Assembly (NCBI RefSeq): GCF_040869045.1
Contig: NC_090319.1
Coordinates: 58,810,779-58,874,778, forward strand
Source of the DNA: Eurosta solidaginis
Taxonomy: Eukaryota; Arthropoda; Insecta; Diptera; Tephritidae
Length of the DNA: 64,000 nucleotides
Direction: 5' to 3'
Made by a program: the position numbers and the translations under genes. A model generated the notes under the pieces. It searched no databases. It had not been told where the DNA came from and saw only the letters and a program-made list of their open reading frames with translations. Numbering within the stretch: the stretch's first letter is position 1; each line of letters begins with the position of its first letter. This document shows positions 1-10,900 of this stretch, piece after piece.

Positions 1-644
1 TGAAAATGGGTTTTCGATTGCCGTTATCCCCGATTTTAAGAGTATATTACAAATTCTGAGAACGGACGCTTTAGTGAGAAACTTGTGTTTTAGAAAAATG
101 AAAAGAATATGCAAATGAAGATCCTGTTTAGTCACCTTTAAGTAGCGAAATCTTCGAATTCAGATTAAATACATAATTGCCAGTAAAGTATTTAACTGAA
201 CATTAAGAAATGAAGCTTAAATTTTTTTCTACTTTGAATGTTTGAATGTGTGTATGAGCGTGCGAACTGAGTTTCTGAGAGTTTTAAGTGGGTAAAGTTG
301 TAAGCTTAGATAAATAAGTATAGGCTATTTTATTAGATAAACTACTATATTTATTGAGAGGGAATAAGGCTTATTTTGTTTGCAAAATAAATAAATAAAT
401 AAATACATGAATTGCAAATAAAATAGAACGCGCCTTAAGAAAATCCTTACTTATTTTCATAAAAAAATATTTTTATCAATCAATTACATAACAAAATGTA
501 CAAGCAAATTACAAATGTTACCAATGAAGAAAATTTTAAATAAAGCGCCTAAGACTGATTTTTTTTCACACAATTTTCTGAAAATACAAATAAAAACGAA
601 GTTAATTGCAAAAAATACTAAAAAGTTGATTTTTTAATTCAATA
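1..644. other. AT-rich non-coding stretch
   Basis: No conserved reading frame, RNA gene or clear repeat was seen. The stretch is AT-rich with short A runs and a TAAA repeat near 388-405. It may be intron or 5' flank of the Wdr33 gene that continues into the window. Confidence 0.5.
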
Positions 645-881
645 CTAAACAAATTTGGAAATTTCAACACTTTTTGCTGCGTTTTTCCGCTTCTTCTGCA
701 TAATTTTCGACAGCCGGTTTGATTTTTGATTTCGTAGGCTTATACGTTTTTGAAATGGCTTAAAGTTATCCGCCTGCTCAACTAGGAAGATGCACAACAC
801 CCAAACAATTACCCATATGATCATACAGCACCCTGTGAAACCACTGAAAAACAGCGCTTGAAGGGATATTATTTTCAACAT
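645..881 (-). CDS. possible small single-pass membrane protein (78 aa)
   Basis: I do not recognise this frame. From the ATG at 881 it encodes 78 residues. A hydrophobic stretch at about residues 8-31 (FFSGFTGCCMIIWVIVWVLC and beyond) could be a signal anchor. A Lys/Arg-rich tail follows (residues about 37-70, with SKIMQKKRKN). The layout is plausible for a small membrane protein with a basic cytosolic tail, and AT-rich DNA gives few such frames by chance. No polyadenylation signal was found close downstream on this strand and no homologue is known to me. The open frame runs upstream to a TTG at 926, but the internal ATG is the more natural start. It could be chance. Confidence 0.22.
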   Translation of the reverse strand: MLKIISLQALFFSGFTGCCMIIWVIVWVLCIFLVEQADNFKPFQKRISLRNQKSNRLSKIMQKKRKNAAKSVEISKFV

Positions 882-1755
882 TTTGTAATAAATATTTAAT
901 AAAGCTATTAGAAAACAAAAATGCAAAGTGGTTTTATATTTATTTGTTGTTGCTACACTGAAAAGGCTTTAGATGCTTTGGAGCATTGTCAGTTGGTGGA
1001 TTCAGTCATTAGGCAAGACAAAAACAAACCGGAAAATTTTGTTCTAAATAAATAAATCAAATAAAATATATTTCACAAGGATTTTCGCCTTTTTATTCCA
1101 AATGTGGGTTGGGTTTTAATTTTTATTTCTTTTTTTTTCAAATAAATAAAATAAAAGAAATACTTGGTAAAAAAATCGATCTGAGTTTTTATTACATTTG
1201 CTTATAGTTTAAACAAAAGAAAAATAATAGTATCATAATAAATACGAATATAGGATGTATTGTATGTATAATTGATTTGATATAATAAATAATAACATAT
1301 TTCATTAGTTTTACACTATCAAACTTCTGCTATGGAAGCTTTGGTATTGGAAGTTTAAACTTGTCATATATTTTTATTTAATCGCACTACATTTTACATA
1401 TATGTATTCGTATGTATATATCACACAACTAGATCAAAAGGGAACTTACTCAAAAATCTCAAATTTTGAGGTTATGAGTACCTCGGAACATCCCAATTCA
1501 ATACTTACCAAACTGTATAATCAGTTTACTCAAACCTCATTTAAGCAGCGAGAAAAGACATAAATTCCGAACAAACAATTTTTCACAAATTTTCGGACGA
1601 ATGGTAGGGGCAGCCTAAAATAAATAAATATAAGAAAATAAAAGAAATAAGCAAATTTTTATCAAATTTCAAGCCATTTTCAACAGAATCTTCAGAAAGT
1701 TTTGGAGGATGCAGTATTGTTGGCAGGGGCGGAAACTATTATTCCTTTTTTTTTT
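882..1755. other. AT-rich non-coding stretch
   Basis: Nothing recognisable. There is a short local palindrome around 1450-1475 (CTCAAAAATCTCAAATTTTGAG). It borders the 3' end of the Penelope-like element. Confidence 0.4.
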
Positions 1756-1821
1756 TTTTGTTGCATAGAGAGCTGCTACGGTCGTTTTTTTGGTAATAAA
1801 ACAAAAATTTATTGTTTTTTC

Positions 1822-1863
1822 ATACCTACGCGTTTCGACGCGACAGCGCCATCCTCAGGGTAT
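1822..1863 (-). ncRNA. hammerhead ribozyme (PLE type)
   Basis: Read on the minus strand, the core motifs are all in order. Stem I is AUACC (1863-1859) with GGUAU (1826-1822). CUGAGGA (1858-1852) is followed by stem II GGCGC-UGUC-GCGUC, then GAAAC and a tiny stem III (AC-GC-GU), with the predicted cleavage site after GUA. One extra U lies between CUGAGGA and stem II. Penelope-like elements are known to carry minimal hammerheads of this kind in their terminal repeats. The position, about 280 bases past the PLE stop codon, fits. Confidence 0.8.
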
Positions 1864-2143
1864 TCTGTTTTTATTAACAATAAACATGAAAATAGCAAAT
1901 AGCTATAAAGACACTTAATAATTTTCTCTCAATATAATATTTTTTCATTGCGTGTTGACTCACTATGTAATGGTATTTGCAAAAATATATAGCTAAATCC
2001 GCAAGTTTCTCCTTACTTTGTACATGATTTTCTAACATCACAAAAATATTAATACATATAACATTTCTAACACCAGTACATTAAACATTAATTTAAAAAT
2101 ATATCACAGTTCTTTTCCCTTTTGATTGTCAAGTTTATTAATT

Positions 2144-3600
2144 TTATTTTATCACCGCAGTATATGCACTATTTGTGTTGTTTATATCTTCTTTGAAGTT
2201 TATGACGTTTCTCAGCTGTTGTTGTATACGTAAGGTTTCCAGTGTTAAGCTGGAGACATTGGTGCTTTATCGGTAACCGTATCGGTAACCTTTTAACAGC
2301 TGATTCGACCAACTTTATGAGAATCAATGCAATCGATTACTGGCGCCGCTAAGGTCGTAACCGTATCGTAGCCAACCAATTGGGTTTTGGTTTACCGTCG
2401 TAACGATAAACAGCTGATTACGTTAGGGATACGGATACAGCGATACGACATACGGCACCAATGACTCCGGCTTTAGTCGTCGTTTTTCTTTTCGCTCTAT
2501 GTCAAATATTTTAGCGTTGGTGAAATAAGCTGTGTGATTGTTGCTTGTCAGATGTTTTGCAAGTGCTGTTGTATCCTTTTTATTTTTGGCGTCCATTTCA
2601 TGTTCATGTAGTCTTATACCCAACGCTCTTTTTGTAGTGCCAACGTAGCTCCTGTTGCATTCATCATTTTCATTGCCTTTACACTTTATTTCATATACCA
2701 CATTATTCTGATCTTATTTTTGAATTCTATCTTTAGTTTTGGTAAATATTTTGTTTAGCGTGCTATGTGGTTTCTGAGCATAACTTATGTTTTCCTTTTC
2801 TACAATTCTTTCTAGTGTTTGATTGTTTGTCAACCCTGGTACTTATGTAACGCCAAGATATTTTTTTGTTGTTGAATTATCTTGCTGTGTATTTTCGTTA
2901 TTATTCGAACTTTTAATATTATTTATTGCCGTTTCCATGAGCCGTTTTACGAGTGCAGTCGGGTAGCTATTTTTGAAAAGAATATTTCTTATTTCTTCAT
3001 TATTTTCTGCTGTAAATTCATTGTCGCTTAGAATCTTCATTTTCCGAATTAGGCTAATTGCAGTATTTTTTTTTTTTTGTTTCCATGGGTGGTTTGAGTG
3101 GTAGTTTATTATTCTACCCGATGCAATAGTTTTTGCATGCCAATTCAATACAATCTTTCTATTTCTCCGATGTATCTCTACGTCTAGGAAGGCAATCTTG
3201 TAGTTTGGTATTGTTCTCTTCTTCTTTCATAAACTGTAGTTTGGTATGCTGCGCGTTTAGAGTATTCAGTATGTCTTCCACGTCCTTTATCTTTACTATT
3301 GCAAATATGTCGTCTACATATTTTTTTATGTATTTGACATGTATGTTTTTGTCTTTCAATTCAGCTAAGCTGTCGTCCAAAATTTTGTCAAGTACGATAT
3401 CAGCTATCGTTGGGGATAATGGGTTACCCATGGGCATATCATAAATTTGATGGTAAAAAGTATTATTGTATGTAAAATAGTTGTTGTCCTGAAGACAAAA
3501 TTCAAGAATCTTCTGGAATTGCTTTCCTTCAATATTTGTATGCTCTTCTAATTTATTCCATTTTTGTATGATGGTCCTTTTATAATATAATTCCTTGCAA
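2144..3600 (-). pseudogene. Penelope-type reverse transcriptase / GIY-YIG endonuclease, broken
   Basis: The enzyme family copies its own RNA and nicks target DNA. Visible parts in order are: RT motif MPMGNPLSPTIADIV (about 3437-3390), catalytic YVDDIFAIV (about 3320-3290), the C-terminal RT/thumb region with LNWHAKT and NYHSNHPWKQK (about 3150-3075), and a GIY-YIG endonuclease with VYEIKC, YVGTT, R and LHEHE (2701-2600). The endonuclease carries the Cys residues of the PLE-type zinc-binding insert. Lesions are a frameshift near 3200, stop codons near 2842 and 2715, and the MITE insertion. After the MITE the frame resumes with LETLRIQQQ and stops at 2144-2146. Inactive. Confidence 0.85.
2248..2472. 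mobile_element. PIF/Harbinger-type MITE, short subfamily, inside PLE
   Basis: The 225-bp element has imperfect terminal inverted repeats (AGCTGGAGACATTGGTGC against AGCCGGAGTCATTGGTGC). It is flanked by the 3-bp duplication TTA (2245-2247 and 2473-2475). A second copy lies at 60770-60978. Internal motifs (AACAGCTGATTCGACCAAC, CCAACCAATTGG) are shared with the longer MITEs at 11699, 16959 and 60059. TTA/TAA duplications point to PIF/Harbinger transposases. No protein is encoded. Confidence 0.8.
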
Positions 3601-3604
3601 ACCT

Positions 3605-3885
3605 ATTAATTTTGGACTTTTAATATATTTGGATCACGATAAAAATTATTTTCAGATTTTTATTACCTGAATCCGATAGAACTAGTTAAACTCGGACTTT
3701 TAAAAATAAAAGTACGGAAATAAAAGTTAGAATTATTATATTAAATTTTTTTTTTTTATTTCGGATAAGCCGTTTCTTTGTTATCAAGCCGGACTTTTAT
3801 TTTAAAAGTCCGAGTTTAACTAGTTCTATCGGACTCAAAAAATAAAAATACAGATTTTACTTTTATATGTGGACTACTATGGAAA
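3605..3885. repeat. fold-back inverted repeat
   Basis: The arms at 3672-3713 and 3793-3833 are near-perfect reverse complements of about 41 bp, differing by one base. The core shared by both arms is GAACTAGTTAAACTCGGACT on the left and its complement on the right. An 80-bp AT-rich spacer separates them. Weaker complementarity continues outward to about 3610 and 3880. It is probably a non-autonomous fold-back element. No coding capacity. Confidence 0.75.
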
Positions 3886-4787
3886 ATGTTCGAAAAATAA
3901 AAAGGATGCATGATTCGACATGATATTGCTATAGGAATACCTGAAAACTCAAAAATTTTCACCTAGGACAATTTTTTGACCCAGACTTTTTCGATTCCGA
4001 AAAAAAATAATTATTATTTTCCGTCCCTGATTGTTGGCCATTTAGTTTAAGAATTTCAAATGCTCAAAAGGAGAATTTTTTAAAGATTTTTTTGTTCTTA
4101 GCAACAATTAAGCCGATTTGTTAATAGGCTCGACTTTTATAGTCTGGCAGAACGAAAGTGTCCACTCGTTTATGTTTCTAGATGTCACTGGGTAATTCGC
4201 GTATCGCATTCTAGAACGCTCGTGTATCGGTATATCTTTTTTATCTCGTATTCGTCGAAACTAGGTGTTTCCTTCCTTCCTACGCATACTATATGGACCT
4301 GAGCGCAGATATAGTTATCCCTCTTCTGTTTACATTGCAATATTTGTTCTAGCATTTGATACTAGGTAATTTTTACGTGGATCTGACTTTCGAAAAACTT
4401 GTTATAAAAAAGTTATGGCATTAAAATTAGACAAAAATTTATTAGAGCTACACAGGGCAAATGGGTCACAAAATTAGAACTAGAATTCGGAAACACGTAA
4501 GAGATTTTAGTAGGAAAACTCAAAAATCTAGCAGCGCAGCAGGGTGGTACTTTGTGAAAAAACTCGTTTTTGAAAACAAATGCACTCCAATGAAAATCGA
4601 AATAAAACCAAACTCTCCATGCACAACACAAAAACTTAAGATTAAACATGCTTGAAAATATGGAAATATATACATTAACAGAAAAAATTTCAAGGAGGTA
4701 TAATATACGAACAAAGACGGTATTGGATACGTTATTCTAACTCCTCAAAATAAATAGTATAAAATATAAAATAAAAGTACAAAAGTA
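3886..4787. other. non-coding stretch, nothing recognised
   Basis: Short overlapping frames on both strands at 4413-4714 show no family features and are judged chance. No RNA gene or clear repeat was seen. Confidence 0.4.
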
Positions 4788-5433
4788 CACTCAGAGAAAA
4801 CGTCGTTCTAAAATCCAGCACCACCGGACTCAATTCAAGCGTTTCATGTTCTTACTGTTTTGTTCTTGACTTGTTTTTGAACTGACCCCATTTTCTTGAA
4901 AAGATAACGGCTGGTCTTAAAATATGAACAAATGTTCTATTAATGAGATCGATGTTCTTAAATTAAGTTCAAAAACAAGAAACGGTACAATTCGTGTGCA
5001 CAGCAATGTTAAATACAAAATTTGGCACAACTTATCAAGCAGTTGTAGTTGCCCAGCGGCTATGATGTTGCGGTTGCGATCGTGTGGCGCGAGTTCGATC
5101 ACCGTCAAACTCTTAGGTTTTTTAAAGCAATTTTTTAATTTCTATTTTTTTAACTCTTATTTTTCGTTCAGTTCTATTCACATATGTACAGGTAATTCTC
5201 AAACTTGTTATGAAATGTTTTAAGTATATATTCAGATTGCATCCAAAAAAAGAAGAATTTCTCAATAAGAGAAATACATGAAAAAATGCATATTATGCGA
5301 TTTTTTCAAATTCGGGATTTTAATAATAATCGGTCACGAGTTAAAAAAAACCGTAATTAACAGACTTTTGTCAACGAATGTTCTTAATTTTGAACTTGTT
5401 TCGTTCATGTTAGAACGATTTTTGCTCTGAGTG
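4788..5433. mobile_element. Tc1/mariner-type non-autonomous DNA element
   Basis: The ends are inverted repeats: CACTCAGAGAAAACGTCGTT on the left and, read inward from the right, CACTCAGAGCAAAAATCGTT. They are flanked by TA on both sides (4786-4787 and 5434-5435), the target duplication of Tc1/mariner elements. At 646 bp it contains no transposase. A 99-codon frame inside (4924-5223) has no recognisable domain. Confidence 0.75.
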
Positions 5434-6419
5434 TAGGTAGCTGAAACCAGCACAGAAACAAACAACTACTTCTACCTGCCAACTATTCACACACAGCCCT
5501 TAATCGAAAACTCATTTAACGAGCGCGTTTCACGTATACACACGAACTGACTACTACTGTGCACACACGACTTTCCTAAACAAACAGTTCTGTACTATGA
5601 AACACTATAAAAACTTGTTATATACCACGGGCACGACAGAACGAAATTGAACACTGAAGATGGCACAACGCCGAAACCCAATATAATTAAAAAACAGTAA
5701 TAAATTGACTGCTTTTGTATTTATGAAACAAAAGTTTGAAAAATTGCTTAAACTGATGAATTAACTTTAAGGCTTAAATTGCTAATCGTGAACTGTTTTC
5801 CTGTCATCCTTTGTAAAACTTCGTTTTGTAGGCAAACTGCATGATTCAATTACTAGACGTTTGTTCTCCAATGATAACAGAGCTTTGACACTACCAAATT
5901 GAAAATCTGGGCTGGTTGCTTTTACGAAGCAAGGAAAAAGGAAAATAATTCAATCCTCTTTAGCGAAAATTGTAGTAGAAAAGTACCTTTCGAAGTATAT
6001 TAGTACTGATTATTTGTAAAAGAGTAAATTTGTAAATGTCAACAGGTTTTGGGGGAAATAATTAATTTTCTATTAAATATTTCGCGAATTGATAAAAAGT
6101 TATGTTGGTGCGGTCATTATTTCAGAATTTGTTTGAAGAATGTCGTACGTCAGAATTTTATTCAATAATACACTATCTCAAAATGTTTCAAAAACTCCCT
6201 ATCTGAGCATAAGTTCAATGCATTTTGAGATAAGAGGAAGTTAATGAAAAGCATTCTGAGATAAGGCGATCTTCAACCTAATTCTGAAGAAGGGCGTTTT
6301 TATGCTAATCCTGAAATGGGATCGACATGGGGTGATCAGCAACTGCAATGAACTGACAAAATAAATTAAAGAAAATGGCTTGTTGTCTTAGAATTTTATA
6401 TTCCGGCCTTGACTTTGAC
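5434..6419. other. non-coding stretch, nothing recognised
   Basis: AT-rich DNA without a supported gene. Repeated GAGATAAG/CTGAGATAAG-like phrases occur at 6175-6270, suggesting an old repeat fragment that I cannot name. Confidence 0.35.
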
Positions 6420-6960
6420 AGAAGAGTTAAGCTTCTGTGCGGTCGTGCTACACAGGGAGTACTTATCTTTTTATTTATTTCGGAAAGCCCTCTTCCGTTT
6501 AAGTATTCATGGAAGTGAACAATGAATTTTAAATTGGTTTAGGTTTCGTATGCTCATAGGTTTAGGAAAGTGCACGATTCCTTGGTGTGCGTACTTTTCC
6601 TAAAATTACCTATGTTCAGCTTTAAATTAGGCTTGGTCAGTGATATCAGCTGTAGGAATTGCGGGTTGGAGGTGGATACGATCGAGCACGTTTTGTGCTC
6701 ATGCCCTGCGCTTCTCAGGCTAAGACTCCAGCTATTAGGAGTGATACAGCTGTAAGATCTAGAAGCAGCAAGTGGCATAGGTACTAGAAAGCTTATAGTA
6801 TTTGGCAAGAGGATGGAGTTATTTTATAACATATGTAGGTCCTGGTTTTTGATAGGGTTTTTCATTTTGGTCGTTAAATAAACTTCTGTTAACACTACGA
6901 ACTCATTCAGTCTTTGTGAGGTCCTCATAGACCGCTAAGTTCAACCTAACTTAACATCTG
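6420..6960 (+). pseudogene. 3' end of an R1/LOA-like LINE, decayed
   Basis: Around 6640-6740 the frame contains CRNCG-x8-H-x3-CSC-PALLRLRLQLLG. This is the cysteine/histidine motif found just after the reverse transcriptase in R1, LOA and I type LINEs, where the product helps target priming. The frame has stops on both sides and nothing of the RT itself remains. The 3' flank ends with TTCAACCTAACTTAACA near 6955. Confidence 0.55.
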
Positions 6961-7969
6961 GTCAGTCACACTAATAGGTCATGGCATAGCTACCAAATTA
7001 ATCATAAAATTTAAAAAAATGTTCTAAGAAATTGTGCAGTTCAGTACTTATCGGGTATTTGTAAACTGATTTCCTCCTATTTCTACTACTAATATTTTTC
7101 GAAAAATCGTAAAGAAACAACACAGTTAACGGATGTCTATTCGATTTCGTAGCAAAATTGCTGCAATTATCAAAAAAATTTGTCAGTCGAGCAAACCTCT
7201 TGTGATTGTATCATGGCAAACTGGCTTCGGCGATGTGTCATTCTACGTTCACCTAACGGAAATTTGTTCGATCTTACATTGTCTTTGAAGTTTTACGCCT
7301 ACATTTTTATTTAAATTAAAAATAAAGACTTGACTCGAAAAAATGGTGGGCATATTTCCTCCGTACAAGGAGGCTCCAAGCTTACTATCTTTATTACAGT
7401 TACTTAATTTGCTGTACTGTTATTGTAATTGCTAATTTCAAAGGTTGCATTACAGCAAAAAATATACGTTTTTCTTTATCTACAGTGGCTCAATAATTAA
7501 TTCTATCAAAGCATCTACAGTAAATAACTAAAATGGGGATGGTAGTCGGTCAAATCCTAAAAATAAAAAATTAAAATAAAAATATTTTCACACATAAAAA
7601 AATGTATATAAATGCATAACAAATAGTGACAGCCTGCAAATTTCACAATAACAAACATTTCTTATTTAGCCACTGTGTTTAACAATTAACTTATTTTATG
7701 TAGTTATAAAATTATTGTTTTGAAAATAAATACTTATTCTTCTCTTTCGACAATTTTTTTGTATGTTATACTATTACATGACTCGGTGTACTATAATGCA
7801 ATGTCACATATGAAATAAATAAAAATATATAATGCCAATAAATACATTTACATATGTATGTTTGTACGACCAACTCTTATTCGCCGTGAAAAATAATAAA
7901 TCAATCGCCGCCACTGATCTGTCAACGACGTTATTGTTTTACATATTCTACGTTTGATCCGATATCCAG
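6961..7969. other. non-coding stretch ahead of the first visible Wdr33 exon
   Basis: No exon or repeat was recognised. I looked for the preceding WD40 exon of Wdr33 and did not find it, so this is presumably intron. The acceptor AG is at 7968-7969. Confidence 0.45.
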
Positions 7970-10900
7970 CTTCAGTCCAACGGATAACAAATTTGTCAGC
8001 TGCAGTGATGATGGCACACTTCGTATTTGGGATTTTCTACGCTGTCAGGAGGAGCGCGTTTTAAGAGGTAAATATAATATTAAAATTTAATATTCTCTGC
8101 GTAATAAAAAAAAAAGGCTAAAAGGCCTGACAAAGTTGACATAGCCGTAACGCCAAAGCTATAACCATATTTTTATTTATCCATAACCCAAAAATCGTAA
8201 AATTTTCATAAAAATGAAGAAAGCCTAAAAAATTACGAACATATATCACAAACAATAAGTCTCTTAGTCAAAACGTATCCAAAACAATAAATAAAATATA
8301 TAAAGAGCTAATAAATTCACCAACTCAAATATTTTTAAACGGTTTTATTTAGCTTAGCTTGACTTGACAGGCCGGCTGGCTGGCTGGCATGAAATTTGTA
8401 ATTGAAATTTAAGTAACTTCCCGATAAGCTACCAGCTCGAAGCTTGGAATATAGTTCAGAACCCGATGACAATGCAATAATAAGAGAAAAAAACTCCGAT
8501 CGAAATATTTCAAAAAATCGTACCTGTGGTCCGATTTGGCTCATATTTGGAATACATAATACATGCAAGAATAGAAAGAGACATATGAAAAAAATCACCG
8601 CTAGGTGGCGCAAGGATCGATATATTAAAAAAAATCGTACTTGTGGTCCGATTTGGCTCATATTTGGAACGCATAATACATACATGAATAGAAATCGACC
8701 TATGAAAAAAAATCGCCGCAAGGTGGCGCAAGGATCGAGATATTCAAAAAAATCGTATTTGTGGTCCGATTTGGATCATATTTGGAACACATAATACATT
8801 CATGAATAGAAAACGGCCTTTGAAAAAAATCACCGCTAGGTGGCGAAACGATCGAGATAATATAAAAAATCGTGGCTCATATTTGCTACAATAAACATAC
8901 ATGAATGGAAAGCGACCTATGAAAAATTCGCCGTTAGGTGTCGCAAGGATCGATATATTCAAAAAAATCGTATTTGTGGTACGATTTGGCTCATATTTGG
9001 AACACATAATACATGCAAGAATAGAAAGATACATATGAAAAAATCGCCGCTAGGTGGCGCAAGGATCGATATATTCAAAAAAATCGTATTTGTGGTCCGA
9101 TTTGGCTCATATTTGGAACACAAAATATACATGAATAGAAATCGACCTATGAAAAAAAACGCCGCAAGGTGGCGCAAGGATCGAGATAATAAAAAAAAAT
9201 CGTATTTGTGGTCCGATTTGGATCATATTTGGAACACCTAATACATTCATGAATAGAAAACGGCCTGTGAAAAAAATCACCGCTAGGTGGCGAAAGGATC
9301 GAGATATTAAAAAAAATCGTATTTGTGGTCAGTTTTGGTCCATATTCGGAACACATAATACATACATTAATAGAAAGCGACCTATGATGTCCGATTTGGC
9401 TCATATTTGGAACAAATATTACATATAGTCCGGTAGAAGTGACAAATATTTTGAAGTTCGAGGAGGGACAATTCTATGGTTAGTCATATATAAGACCAAC
9501 TGAACCTTAATAAGGTTATGCCACGCCTCACATTTTTAGAAATTTCACGCGCCCATCGCTTTTTTTATTGACTGAATAACGCCCTAGATTGATGAGGATG
9601 TGTGTGTGTGATGAGTAGTACCTAGGACATGCCTAATTATTTTCTAGCTTTTAGTATTATTATTACTTCATATAAGTATTGCTTTCAATAAAACCGTTTA
9701 ACTATAATTTTTTTTTTTAATTATTTTATTAGGTTATGGATATGGCGAAAAACCAAAAACCAATTGGTTGGCTATGGTATGGTTATGGCTAGGGCGTTAA
9801 GGTATGGCGCCATTGACCAATTACACTGATTTCAATAAGGTTGGTTCGATCAGCTGTTTGATATGGATATGGATACGTCAAGTTTAAATGGACCTTAAGG
9901 TTCTTAAAATAAATAAATAAATAAATGAAACCTGTGGAGTCTTCATTGATCCGGTATTTTGAAAAGAATGTACTTAGTGTCGAAGGCCATTTCAGTCAGT
10001 TTTTTCTTTCGAAAACATCTTCTTTTCCAAGGCTTAACCCCGTATCCCAAAGTTGTATGCTATGTAGACTAGGTCGATCTCCATTAGGGTTACCAGATTT
10101 ATCTTTTAGAAATACGGGACACATGCAAAATAAAACAAAAATGGAGGCGATAAATTCTAGTTATAGTTTTCCAATATTCACACATGTTTCAATCTAAATT
10201 ATAGCTACATGCAATCGCAAACCATTGTGGATAAGACAAGTGTAATATCTTCTGCATATATGTCAACATTATAAATAAACCATATTACCTTTCTATCCTA
10301 TTGAAATAGCGTGTGTTGTATAGTGTGTGCCTAATAATGAATCAAATGAGCATAACCACTAATGACCAGTGTTGCCATTTTAGCTTTTTTCAAGCTATAT
10401 TTAGCTTGTTTTCTCCCCTTAGCTTGAAAAGTTGCGATTTAGCTTTAAGCTTTTTATAGAAATTTTTTAGCTCTTTTCGCCTTTTTTCAAAATTTTAGAA
10501 AATCTAGATAAACAGTTTAATTTAGATTAAATTTTAAGAACATTGACTGTATTTGGGCTAGATTTAAAACATTTGAGGGGCATTATGGTAGGAAGATATG
10601 GAGGCGTAGTAACTTTATTAAGGCAATATCAACCTAATATAATTTTCGTTCCGTGTGTTTGCCACTCGATTCTATGACTATTCATGTACTTCGAAACCGC
10701 TTCCAAGCCAAATTGAATTTTTGATTTTAGAAACATTTAATTGGTTTTCTAAGTCCACATGTAGACAAGAGAGCTTTATTAAAAGAAATTACTTGCTGTA
10801 TTAGGTCATTTTATATAAGGCTTATATATAAATATTATATATAAAAAAAAATTGCTTGGACTTATAATGCACCATCTGACTTTAAATTCCATAATAACCT

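Larger units (their letters stand above)
1756..3604 (-). mobile_element. Penelope-like retroelement (PLE), 5' truncated
   Basis: This is a minus-strand PLE remnant. It keeps the 3' half of the reverse transcriptase, the linker, the C-terminal GIY-YIG endonuclease and the 3' region with a hammerhead ribozyme. It lacks the 5' part, ending near 3600 next to a fold-back repeat. A 225-bp MITE sits inside the end of the ORF at 2248-2472. PLE proteins normally reach about 800 residues, so well over a third is missing. The limits are approximate. Confidence 0.85.
8122..9897. mobile_element. PIF/Harbinger-type MITE split by a later insertion
   Basis: The two halves of one MITE lie at 8122-8336 and 9731-9897, in reverse orientation to the copies at 11699-12103 and 16959-17350. 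The outer ends are AAGGCC... and ...GGACCT, flanked by TAA (8119-8121 and 9898-9900). Joined, they match the other copies along their whole length. The 1.39 kb between them is a separate element. Confidence 0.8.

Noticed and set aside
2245..2475. piggyBac-type MITE, because TTAA appears at some ends
   Set aside because: The empty-site comparison in the PLE frame supports a 3-bp TTA duplication, as do TAA/TAA and TTA/TTA at the other copies; PIF/Harbinger fits better.
4413..4714. Three overlapping frames on both strands
   Set aside because: No family motif, no start or splice context, and mutual overlap; chance frames.
8335..9404. Series of open frames with repeated Tyr/Ile/Cys-rich peptides
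   Set aside because: They follow the 116-bp minisatellite period, occur in several frames on both strands and reflect repeats, not coding.
8500..9420. CRISPR-like array
   Set aside because: Repeats are long and diverged with no spacers of constant size, and the genome is eukaryotic.
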